Source of the DNA: an uncultured Lachnospiraceae bacterium
GTDB lineage: Bacteria > Bacillota > Clostridia > Lachnospirales > Lachnospiraceae
Assembly: GCA_910578555.1 (NCBI GenBank)
Contig: CAJTPS010000033.1
Coordinates: 1 to 24,139, forward strand
Length of the DNA stretch: 24,139 nt
Direction of reading: 5' to 3'
In this document: positions 8,016 to 14,829 of the stretch, piece after piece
Position numbering within the stretch: position 1 is the stretch's first letter
How the letters are laid out: each line of letters begins with the position of its first letter
Program-made: the position numbers and the translations under genes
Notes under the pieces: model-generated
Seen by the model: the letters and a program-made list of their open reading frames with translations, nothing else
Databases searched by the model: none
Told to the model about the DNA's origin: nothing

Positions 8016-9014
8016 TTGAAAAACAGCAGACGGGATATTATCATAAATTTAATTAGTAACACGATCTTCCAGATAGTAGTTATGATTATTTCCGGAAGTG
8101 GCATCATATTTACAATAGGGAAGGGAATTGAAACTGTAAATAATAAAACTTTTAATATTTCAATATTGGAATTATGCTTTTTGATTTTTTTATGCATAGT
8201 CAGTACAGTATGCATTATCGCTCTGCTTCTTAAGGTTCACAATTATAAAAGAAATAAAGATGAGCAAAAGAAATTTGAAGATGTGGACGATTACTATTTT
8301 ACAGATTACGAAAAACACATCACATTCTATCGAAACGGGAACGGTATTATTATTCACAGATTTAAGGTAGTTGTAAATAATGTGGATAAATTCAGGAGAA
8401 TCAGACGAAAACTAAATATTGAGGACGGAAATATCCATTCCAGTTTTCCGTCGCTCGATAAAATGAGACAGACGGACAAGGCGGATCGGTTTGACAAATT
8501 TGGTTTTTGGTATTATGATGAAAATAATATTATATCTGAAGTAAAGGAGTATTACTGGCAGAAAAATTCCGAAGAAGAAAGTAAGAAGTTAAAGTGTAAT
8601 TCGAAAGAAATTCGGTGGATTTTTAAGATAGATAAACATAATGTTCAAAAAAATAAGCCTTATGAGATTATATATGTCATTAGCGTTCCTGGTTTGGCAC
8701 CCTTAGATAAAGGCAGATTGAACAGAAAATTGTTGTCTGATGATTTTGGAGATGAGAGTTCGTCGAATATGAACATTGATCACAAAATTCGAAATTTACG
8801 TTATATCATTTCTTTTGAAGAAGGAATTGAGTTGGAGACGATGCCGCAGTGCAGATATATCATTAGCGATCAGGATGAAATCAAGGAAGCAGCAGTTGCA
8901 GGTACGAAAGAGTATGATTTGATATATAATAAATATATCTTTTATATCAATGCTCCGGAGTTTAATAGTGACGTTAAGATTATGTGGAAATATAATAAAG
9001 CAGATGCGGTATAA
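8016..9014 (+). CDS. Hypothetical protein with two N-terminal membrane helices, AT-rich
   Basis: A 332-aa protein that I do not recognise. It begins with TTG 8016, supported by GAGGTGA six bases upstream. Two hydrophobic helices (about residues 9-35 and 49-73) are followed by a basic stretch (KVHNYKRNK) and a soluble region of about 255 residues rich in alternating polar and aromatic residues, suggesting beta structure. Topology would put the large domain in the cytoplasm (positive-inside rule). Base composition and codon use are clearly more AT-rich than the flanking genes, with many AAA, ATT and AAT codons, which suggests acquisition by transfer. It stands alone: the upstream lipoproteins have their own control and the strong terminator at 9142-9177 closes the unit. 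No enzymatic motif is visible. Confidence 0.7.
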   Translation: MKNSRRDIIINLISNTIFQIVVMIISGSGIIFTIGKGIETVNNKTFNISILELCFLIFLCIVSTVCIIALLLKVHNYKRNKDEQKKFEDVDDYYFTDYEKHITFYRNGNGIIIHRFKVVVNNVDKFRRIRRKLNIEDGNIHSSFPSLDKMRQTDKADRFDKFGFWYYDENNIISEVKEYYWQKNSEEESKKLKCNSKEIRWIFKIDKHNVQKNKPYEIIYVISVPGLAPLDKGRLNRKLLSDDFGDESSSNMNIDHKIRNLRYIISFEEGIELETMPQCRYIISDQDEIKEAAVAGTKEYDLIYNKYIFYINAPEFNSDVKIMWKYNKADAV

Positions 9015-9027
9015 GGAGGGTATACTT

Positions 9028-9090
9028 ATGAGGCATGACAGAATGATTAGAAAAAGCAGTGTGTGCTTGGAAGAGGATGGCGGAGACTAG
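9028..9090 (+). CDS. Possible 20-residue peptide
   Basis: ATG 9028 follows a very strong ribosome site, AAGGAGGG (9013-9020), which overlaps the stop codon of the preceding gene. It encodes MRHDRMIRKSSVCLEEDGGD. A charged peptide with one Cys and no membrane segment. It could be a real small protein coupled to the upstream gene, a leader peptide, or the start of a deleted gene; the terminator at 9142 follows closely. Confidence 0.3.
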   Translation: MRHDRMIRKSSVCLEEDGGD

Positions 9091-9141
9091 CTCTGCGTAA
9101 ACTACATGACATAATTAATGCTTGAAGGTGAGTAGACGTCG

Positions 9142-9177
9142 GGAGAGTTATGTGTTGATTTCATAACTCTCCTTTTT
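9142..9177 (+). terminator. Intrinsic terminator
   Basis: GGAGAGTTATG (9142-9152) pairs perfectly with CATAACTCTCC (9162-9172), followed by TTTTT. It ends the transcript of the 8016 gene and the small ORF. Confidence 0.93.
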
Positions 9178-9220
9178 CATGGTATAGGAAATTGCGATAT
9201 TTATTTTATTGTCTGCACTT

Positions 9221-10615
9221 TTAGAATCCGCGCTCCTTCAATTGATGTACGAGGTTTACATAAAATTCCCGCACGTCGAATCCGAAAATATTTTCACGGT
9301 TCAGATCAATCATGTCGCCATGGGAAACGCCTCTTCCCGCGGGGACAGCCACAGGAATGAAACGGCAGCCCCAGTGCATGCTGTCAACGGCTACCAGACC
9401 GTCGTTCACGCCGTCGAAATGTTTGACCATAGGATAGGACATGTTTAAAGGAAACCTGCCGCTGGAGGCGCAGTTCATTTTAGAGCCGACGCTCTGATAA
9501 TATACCTGCGGATCGTCGGGCATTGTCTGATTCAGCCGGGCGCAGGCGGAAGCGGTAAGATCCTGAACAGCTTCCATAAAATCAGGTTCACGGTCGCCGA
9601 GAAGCGTCAGCGCCGCATTATACTTTGCAGCCACTTTGGCACAGACGGAACCGGGTATTTTATCCAGCAGATAATCGGCAAAAATGCATCCGTGGTGAGG
9701 TGTGTTGATGGTCGTTAACGATGCTACACAGGGAGCCGCACCGCACCGGGAGATCGCGTAACGGCTGTCCAGACCGCCCTTGGAGTGAGCGATAATATTC
9801 ACTTTATCACAGCCGGTCTCCTGCAGAATCTGTTTGATGCGCACAGCCAGTTCCTCGCCGCATCTGGCAACGGAAGCGGCGGACTGCTGATTACCGTAGA
9901 ACAGGACGGCACCGTTTCGCTTGAGTTCCGCGGGGATTCGGCCCCAGTAATTGAAGAAGCGAAAATCGCGGAAGAAGACGCCATGGACAAGCAGAATCGG
10001 GTACTTCGTTCTGCATTCCTGATTCTCGGCGCGTATCTGGTTGAGCAGATATTTTTCATTTTCATAGACGACTTCATTGCCGGCGATGCGGATGATGCGG
10101 CAGAGAACATACAGGTGTACGACAGGAATCAAACCGCAGACGGCGCCGATAACGCGCCATTTGATGCCGAGCTGCACGGAGGTCAGATAAACCCGCAGAA
10201 TGCCGTTCCAGAACAGAAGACATTCGATCAGGAATGCAAGCCCGAACTGCCGCAGCCAGAAAAAGGCATGGGTGAATGTGATATCTTCGCCGGCGGGGAG
10301 ACCGATAATCAGCATGACAATACAGCAGATGATTTCGATCACCGTTGTGGCCAGGAAGATCTGTAACAGCGCGATGCCGTCCTCCAGAATCTTATTGCGC
10401 CTTGTGGAGATTTTACGGCTCGTCAGTGTGGGATAAAAGTTAATATATGCGATCAAAATGTAACAGATGATCTCAGCGGCGGCACAGGAGGCGGGAAATA
10501 TGTCGTCGATCCGTCCGGCGTGGAACAGAAAGGTACAGACGGAGCGGATATTGAGCGCTGACAGGATGATGAGTGCCGACAGCGTTTTGGTGAATAATTT
10601 TGAAGGTGTTTTCAT
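9221..10615 (-). CDS. Membrane-anchored lipase / alpha-beta hydrolase
   Basis: A 464-aa protein. The N-terminal ~180 residues contain about five hydrophobic helices (roughly 10-31, 46-61, 82-105, 118-140, 153-176). The rest is an alpha/beta-hydrolase of the bacterial lipase type: oxyanion motif LVHGVFFRD (209-217), nucleophile elbow AHSKGG with Ser278, a TTINTPHHG segment typical of triacylglycerol lipases, a likely acid at Asp401 or Asp405 (FDGVNDGLVA) and a likely catalytic His432 (GVSHGDM). It should hydrolyse acyl esters at or near the membrane; the substrate is not predictable. The ribosome site is AGGAGA shortly before the ATG. It stands alone, divergent from the MATE gene, and ends convergently with the 8016 unit. 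The multi-helix membrane part joined to a lipase domain is the odd point. Confidence 0.85.
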   Translation of the reverse strand: MKTPSKLFTKTLSALIILSALNIRSVCTFLFHAGRIDDIFPASCAAAEIICYILIAYINFYPTLTSRKISTRRNKILEDGIALLQIFLATTVIEIICCIVMLIIGLPAGEDITFTHAFFWLRQFGLAFLIECLLFWNGILRVYLTSVQLGIKWRVIGAVCGLIPVVHLYVLCRIIRIAGNEVVYENEKYLLNQIRAENQECRTKYPILLVHGVFFRDFRFFNYWGRIPAELKRNGAVLFYGNQQSAASVARCGEELAVRIKQILQETGCDKVNIIAHSKGGLDSRYAISRCGAAPCVASLTTINTPHHGCIFADYLLDKIPGSVCAKVAAKYNAALTLLGDREPDFMEAVQDLTASACARLNQTMPDDPQVYYQSVGSKMNCASSGRFPLNMSYPMVKHFDGVNDGLVAVDSMHWGCRFIPVAVPAGRGVSHGDMIDLNRENIFGFDVREFYVNLVHQLKERGF

Positions 10616-10635
10616 TAGTTTCTCCTATGTGTTGA

Positions 10636-10663
10636 TTGCAAAATGCAGGCATACTGGTATAAT
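10636..10663 (+). promoter_or_regulatory. Promoter of the MATE gene
   Basis: TTGCAA (10636-10641), 16-bp spacer, then TATAAT (10658-10663) preceded by TGG, an extended -10. The predicted start lies about 80 nt before the ATG at 10750. It is in the divergent region shared with the lipase gene. Confidence 0.6.
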
Positions 10664-10749
10664 CATACTTTAGAGTAACAAATCTGACTTGCGGATGCAA
10701 GGTGCGCGGTTGAAATTGCTTTTGTGTATGGAGAAAGGACTGTCAGGAT

Positions 10750-12123
10750 ATGGCGGCAAAGACAAGAGAAGAGCGGATGGCGACGGATTCTATCGGCAGA
10801 CTTATGGTGAGTATGACATTTCCCGCCATTGTCGCACAGATCATCAACATTTTATATAGCATAATAGACCGTATCTATATCGGACACATGGAAGGCGTGG
10901 GCGCGAATGCGCTGACGGGCGTGGGAGTTACGTTCTGTATCACCATGTTTGTCTCGGCATTCTCTGCTTTTATCAGTAACGGCGCGGCGCCCCTTGCCGC
11001 GATCTGGCTTGGCAAGGGGGATCGGGAGCGGGCGGAAAAGATCCTCGGCAACAGTGTCAGCTTTCTGCTTATCTGCACCGTGGTACTGATGGCTTTCTTC
11101 TATGCTTTTCAGAGACCGCTGCTGTATATGTTCGGTGCCAGCGACGCCACGATCGGTTATGCCACGGATTACCTGTCCATCTATCTGGCGGGGACGCTTT
11201 TCGTAGAACTGGCGCTGGGGCTGAACGCTTTTATTATCTGCCAGAGCCAGTCCAAGACGGCGATGCTCTCCGTGCTGATCGGCGCGGTGGCGAATATTAT
11301 TCTGGACCCGATTTTCATCTTTGTGCTCGGCATGGGTGTCAGAGGAGCAGCGACGGCGACAGTGATTTCGCAGGCGCTAAGCGCTGCGTGGGTTGTGGGA
11401 TTTCTGATCAGTAGAAGGTCTTCCCTTAAGATCCGCAGGAGTTGTATGCGGTTGGAGGGTCGTATCTTAGGGAGTGTGTTTTCACTTGGAATATCGCCGT
11501 TTATTATGAATGCGACAGAGAGCTTCATCAGCATAGTCTTAAATCACGGACTGCAGGCATACGGAGGTGATCTGCATGTCGGTTCGCTGACGATCATGCA
11601 GAGTATCATGCAGTTCTTTTCCGCACCGACGAATGGTTTTACACAGGGTATGACGCCGATCGTCAGTTATAATTACGGGGCGAAGAATTTTGACCGTGTC
11701 AGACAGCTGTATCGGTGGATGATCGGTGTGTGCTTCGGATTCCGTTTTCTTACCACTGCGACGATTATGCTCTTTCCGCGGTTTTACGCGGGATTCTTTG
11801 CGAACGAGGCGGATTTGGTAATGTTGACCGGACGGGTAATGCCCGTTTTCATGGCGGGTATGCTGGTTTTCGGACTGCAGAATGGTATCCAGCCTACTTT
11901 CCTGGCGCTTGGACAGGCGAAGATATCGCTTTTTATTGCGGTGCTTCGCAAGATTATTCTGCTGATTCCGCTGGCAATTATTCTGCCACACTTCATGGGT
12001 GTGAGGGGGGTATATCTGGCGGAACCGGTATCGGATATCATCTCCGCTACTACGGCGACGACACTGTTTCTGCTTAATATCAAGAAGATTTTATCAGAGG
12101 AGGAGCTGCAGAAAATAGTATGA
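10750..12123 (+). CDS. MATE-family multidrug/cation efflux transporter
   Basis: A 457-aa integral membrane protein of normal MATE length with about twelve hydrophobic helices in two halves. It has family-typical segments: PAIVAQIINILYSIIDRIYIGHM near the N-terminus (about 26-48), DPIFIFVLGMGVRGAATATVISQ (about 185-207) and FTQGMTPIVSYNYGAKNFDR in the second half. It should exchange organic cations or drugs for Na+ or H+ across the membrane; the substrate cannot be told. The start is supported by GAAAGGA about ten bases upstream and by a promoter at 10636-10663. The following CaCA gene has its own promoter and riboswitch, so the two are not one simple operon. Confidence 0.93.
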   Translation: MAAKTREERMATDSIGRLMVSMTFPAIVAQIINILYSIIDRIYIGHMEGVGANALTGVGVTFCITMFVSAFSAFISNGAAPLAAIWLGKGDRERAEKILGNSVSFLLICTVVLMAFFYAFQRPLLYMFGASDATIGYATDYLSIYLAGTLFVELALGLNAFIICQSQSKTAMLSVLIGAVANIILDPIFIFVLGMGVRGAATATVISQALSAAWVVGFLISRRSSLKIRRSCMRLEGRILGSVFSLGISPFIMNATESFISIVLNHGLQAYGGDLHVGSLTIMQSIMQFFSAPTNGFTQGMTPIVSYNYGAKNFDRVRQLYRWMIGVCFGFRFLTTATIMLFPRFYAGFFANEADLVMLTGRVMPVFMAGMLVFGLQNGIQPTFLALGQAKISLFIAVLRKIILLIPLAIILPHFMGVRGVYLAEPVSDIISATTATTLFLLNIKKILSEEELQKIV

Positions 12124-12128
12124 ACTGC

Positions 12129-12157
12129 TTGACAAGCGGGAAAGCTTATGGTAAATT
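12129..12157 (+). promoter_or_regulatory. Promoter of the riboswitch-CaCA transcript
   Basis: Perfect -35 TTGACA (12129-12134), 17-bp spacer, -10 TAAATT (12152-12157). The predicted start is at about 12164, right at the first paired base of the riboswitch. Confidence 0.8.
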
Positions 12158-12164
12158 ATCTCAC

Positions 12165-12297
12165 AAGTTAAGAGGGAGTAGTTATCCTGTGTAAGCAACA
12201 TACCCTGACACGAGTGTCATGTTTACACGCTTTCTGTGATGAACTGATGGAAAGAACGAGACTTTTAGCATTGTCATATGCCGGAAGTCTTTTTTTA
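12165..12297 (+). promoter_or_regulatory. yybP-ykoY (Mn2+) riboswitch with terminator
   Basis: The conserved GGGAGTAG (12174-12181) and the 3' end GAACGAGACTTTT match the yybP-ykoY manganese-sensing class. Inner helices include GTGTAA with TTTACAC and TGACAC with GTGTCA (loop GA). The closing stem pairs AAGTT (12165-12169) with GACTT (12260-12264). AGACTT (12259-12264) can instead pair with AAGTCT (12285-12290), followed by seven T: an intrinsic terminator. The two are mutually exclusive, so metal binding should prevent termination and turn on the antiporter gene. The class is recognised from motif and context; no covariance search was possible. Confidence 0.85.
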
Positions 12298-12388
12298 TTC
12301 TATAAACTTCTATGACTATAGAAAAGAGGCGGTTCCGCGCGGCAATAAGAAAAAACAGGAAGCCGGCGGCTTCGGAACGGAGGAAATT

Positions 12389-13333
12389 ATGGAGATAATG
12401 ATTCAGGTAGCGTTACTCGCGGTGGGATTTCTGCTGTTGGTGAAGGGAGCGGACTGGTTCGTGGAGGGCGCGAGCAAAGTGGCGAAGATGTTCGGTATTC
12501 CGCAGCTTGTGATCGGTCTGACGATCGTGGCGATGGGAACGTCCCTGCCGGAAGCGGCGGTCAGCGTGTCCGCGGCGCTTAAGGGAAGCGCGGAGATCAC
12601 CATAGGCAATATCGTAGGCAGCAATATTATGAATGTCCTTCTGATTCTGGGAATTACTTCGGTAATTACACCGATCGCGGTGCAGAAGTCTACGGTGAAA
12701 TACGAGATTCCATTTATGATCGTGATATCAGGGATTCTGATGGGACTCGGCTGTATGGACAATGTGGTCGGGCTTACTGACGGGGTGATTCTGTGGGCGT
12801 TGATGCTCTGTTATCTGGGATATCTGTTTGTGATGACGAAGAAAGGCGTGATTTTGCCGGAGGAGGAGAATGCGGAGCAGGACAAGGATGCGCCGCTCTG
12901 GAAGATTCTGCTGCTCATCCTGATTGGCGGCGGCATGATCGTGCTGGGTTCCGACGTTGCGGTGGATGCGGCAACGGAACTGGCGAAGATCTTCGGCATG
13001 AGTGAGCGTCTGATCGGTCTGACCATCGTGGCTTTCGGTACGTCCCTGCCGGAGCTTGTGACTTCTGCGACAGCGGCGATCAAGGGTAAGGCGGATATCG
13101 CTGTGGGTAATATCGTAGGCAGCAATATCTTTAATATCCTGTTTGTCGTGGGCACTTCTGCGTTGATCACACCGGTTGCCTACGCGGCGAATTTCTTTAC
13201 CGACAGCATCATCTGTATTGCTACGGCAGTGCTGCTGTGGGTGCTGGTGGTCGGACGCAAACGCCTCGGCAGACTGGGCGGCGCCTGTATGCTGGCGTGT
13301 TATGCGGGATATTTCCTGTATCTGATGAGATAG
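12389..13333 (+). CDS. CaCA-family cation antiporter (Ca2+/Na+ exchanger-like)
   Basis: A 314-aa membrane antiporter of the YrbG-like CaCA family. It has the two inverted alpha-repeats: GTSLPEAAVSVSAALKG...GNIVGSNIMN in the first half and GTSLPELVTSATAAIKG...GNIVGSNIFN in the second. Their Glu and Asn/Ser residues form the ion site. A polar central linker (EEENAEQDKD) separates the halves. The start is ATG 12389, with GGAGG five bases upstream; a longer frame from 12278 would begin inside the terminator hairpin and is rejected. Control by a manganese-type riboswitch suggests that the true substrate may include Mn2+ as well as Ca2+ (inference), as known for other yybP-ykoY-controlled exporters. 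Confidence 0.93.
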   Translation: MEIMIQVALLAVGFLLLVKGADWFVEGASKVAKMFGIPQLVIGLTIVAMGTSLPEAAVSVSAALKGSAEITIGNIVGSNIMNVLLILGITSVITPIAVQKSTVKYEIPFMIVISGILMGLGCMDNVVGLTDGVILWALMLCYLGYLFVMTKKGVILPEEENAEQDKDAPLWKILLLILIGGGMIVLGSDVAVDAATELAKIFGMSERLIGLTIVAFGTSLPELVTSATAAIKGKADIAVGNIVGSNIFNILFVVGTSALITPVAYAANFFTDSIICIATAVLLWVLVVGRKRLGRLGGACMLACYAGYFLYLMR

Positions 13334-13388
13334 CAGCATATCTGCCAGAGCAGAGTTGAGCATTGTGAGCATTTCCTATACCATGAAA

Positions 13389-13420
13389 AAAGGGTTGACC
13401 TGATCAGTCAGCCCTTTCTT
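13389..13420. terminator. Bidirectional terminator overlapping the degV 3' end
   Basis: AAAGGGTTGAC (13389-13399) pairs with GTCAGCCCTTT (13407-13417) with one wobble. TTT-rich sequence follows on the plus strand (CTTTT) and a run of T on the minus strand. It serves the antiporter gene and, reading the other way, degV, whose stop codon (13404-13406) lies in the loop. Confidence 0.85.
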
Positions 13421-14291
13421 TTCCCCAGAAGAACACTGCTACCGTACCCGGTCCTGTGTGACTGCCGATGGTAGTACCGATATTGTTGATCAGTACGCGT
13501 CCGTCTAAGCCGGGAAAGCGTTCTTCGATCAGATCGGCGACCGCTCTGGCATCCTCGTAACAGGCGGATTGGGAGATATAGCATTTACCGCTGTAAGCGG
13601 TTCCTTCGGGAATGCATTCTTCCATTTTATCTACGATTGCCTGAATGACTTTGCGCTTGGTGCGGATCTTGTAGCGCGGGATCAACTGCCCCAGATGGTT
13701 CACATTTAAGAGCGGACAGATATTCAGCATGCCGCCGACGAAACCGGCTGTTTTGGATATACGTCCGCCTTTGATGAAGAAGGTCAGATCTGAGGAGAAG
13801 AACCAGTGGTTCAGTTTCAGAAGATTCTGCTGTGCCCATGCATATACTTCGTCAATGCTTCGCCCCTCGTCACGCAGGTCAGCCAGTTTATCCATGAGAA
13901 GTCCATAGCCGGAAGAAGCCGCCAGAGAGTCCAGCACGTAGATCTTACGGTCCGGATAGCGTTCTGCTAAAGTGTCTCTTGCCACCATGGCAGAGTTGAC
14001 TACGCCGGAGATGCCGGAAGACAGACTTAAGTGCAGGATATCTTTGCCTTCCTGTAAAAAGGGTTCAAAGTATGTGATAAATTCGTCTACGTTGATCTGG
14101 GAAGTCTTCGTGTCGGCACCCGCTGCCATGGCGGCATAGAACTGATCAAATGGCATGGTTTTGCCCAGATCATCCCTGTACTGTACGCCGTCCAGCTCAT
14201 AGTGGAAACAGATATAGGAAACGGAGCGTCCCCGGAAATGTTCTTCAGACAGATCTGCGGTAGAACAGCAGCTGATAATATATTCGTTCAT
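13404..14291 (-). CDS. DegV-family fatty-acid-binding protein
   Basis: A 295-aa DegV-family protein. These soluble proteins bind one fatty acid and, in Firmicutes, can act as the fatty-acid carrier (FakB) for the FakA kinase. Family landmarks: an N-terminal STADLSEEHF segment, TSQINVDEF, LSSGISGVVNSA, DSLAASSGYG, FFIKGGRISKTAGFVGG and NICPLLNVNHLGQL. The start is ATG 14291, with GTGAGG six bases upstream; an in-frame GTG at 14303 overlaps that site. It is monocistronic. The first residues of the family's usual acyl-carboxylate motif (SSG) are intact. No fakA is in the window. Its stop codon lies inside a bidirectional terminator. Confidence 0.92.
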   Translation of the reverse strand: MNEYIISCCSTADLSEEHFRGRSVSYICFHYELDGVQYRDDLGKTMPFDQFYAAMAAGADTKTSQINVDEFITYFEPFLQEGKDILHLSLSSGISGVVNSAMVARDTLAERYPDRKIYVLDSLAASSGYGLLMDKLADLRDEGRSIDEVYAWAQQNLLKLNHWFFSSDLTFFIKGGRISKTAGFVGGMLNICPLLNVNHLGQLIPRYKIRTKRKVIQAIVDKMEECIPEGTAYSGKCYISQSACYEDARAVADLIEERFPGLDGRVLINNIGTTIGSHTGPGTVAVFFWGKERAD

Positions 14292-14329
14292 ATGCGTCCT
14301 CACTTCTGTATTTATTTTGATTTCGTAAC

Positions 14330-14494
14330 CTAGTACAACGAATATTAATTAACTGACACTTTGGCTTGTCTGATTTTTCATCTGTTTCGTTGTCGTCAAT
14401 CGACGTAGCCACCGCTACGCCTCATTCCTCCGCCTTGCATATGAAACAATCATTCTGCGCCAATGTATCAGAAATTAATTATTCGTTGTACTAG
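14330..14494. mobile_element. MITE-like palindromic element
   Basis: About 165 bp bounded by imperfect inverted ends: CTAGTACAACGAATA (14330-14344) is matched exactly in reverse complement at 14480-14494, and similarity runs on for some 36 bp. Nested pairs are TGTTTC/GAAACA and CGTAGC-CACC-GCTACG at the apex. If the ends are GTACAACGAAT, both are flanked by TA, as in Tc1/IS630-type insertions, but the CTAG context is palindromic so this cannot be settled. No ORF inside. It lies between degV and the pfp promoter region. Confidence 0.55.
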
Positions 14495-14673
14495 TCTAAC
14501 ATTTTTTGCACGGAAATTCAATCAAAGTTGATTGACAAATGCCTGCTTTGTGGCATTTGGTGTGTATCAATTGTAGCAATTCTCATCAAATTATCGTAAA
14601 TAAGTGCGAAATATGGCGTGGCGTAAATGGGAACCGTTGTATTTTTTCGCATTTTCGCAGATACAGGAAAAGC

Positions 14674-14735
14674 GGTTTTTACGCGCTGGTTTTTACGGCT
14701 GGTTTTACGCGCTGGTTTTACGGCTGGTTTTACGC
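14674..14735 (+). repeat. Five short tandem repeats just upstream of the pfp promoter
   Basis: Five head-to-tail units of 10 to 14 bp starting GGTTTTACG: ending alternately in CGCT (14674-14687, 14701-14713) and GCT (14688-14700, 14714-14725), last unit partial (14726-14735). They end 11 bp before the -35 box. The translated frames across them (Phe/Trp/Gly-rich) are artefacts of the repeat. Confidence 0.85.
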
Positions 14736-14746
14736 AATGTTTTTCC

Positions 14747-14775
14747 TTGTGTACACTGGATTTATTTGGTATAAT
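14747..14775 (+). promoter_or_regulatory. Promoter of pfp
   Basis: TTGTGT (14747-14752), 17-bp spacer, TATAAT (14770-14775) preceded by TGG, an extended -10. Predicted leader is about 48 nt. The remaining gap between the MITE-like element and the repeats (14495-14673) holds two small hairpins (TCAATC/GATTGA, AAATGCC/GGCATTT) and no gene. Confidence 0.75.
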
Positions 14776-14829
14776 CGTGTTGATGTCCGAAGAAGCGGGA
14801 CAAGTATAATAAGATAAAGGAGAGAGACA

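Noticed and set aside
8016..9014. Two-TM orphan as a CBASS-type membrane effector
   Set aside because: Two helices plus a beta-rich domain suggest it, but no CD-NTase or other defence gene is nearby and no motif supports it.
9785..10366. Long plus-strand frame opposite the lipase gene
   Set aside because: Antisense shadow; the minus-strand frame has the intact lipase motifs and ribosome site.
12278..12388. Extended start of the CaCA antiporter
   Set aside because: The upstream ATG lies in the riboswitch terminator hairpin and has no ribosome site; ATG 12389 follows GGAGG.
14532..14537. TTGACA upstream of pfp as a second promoter
   Set aside because: No -10 box at a workable distance; the extended -10 promoter at 14747-14775 is better.
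14539..14817. Phe/Trp/Gly-rich small frames upstream of pfp
   Set aside because: They are translations of the short tandem repeats and promoter; no ribosome site.
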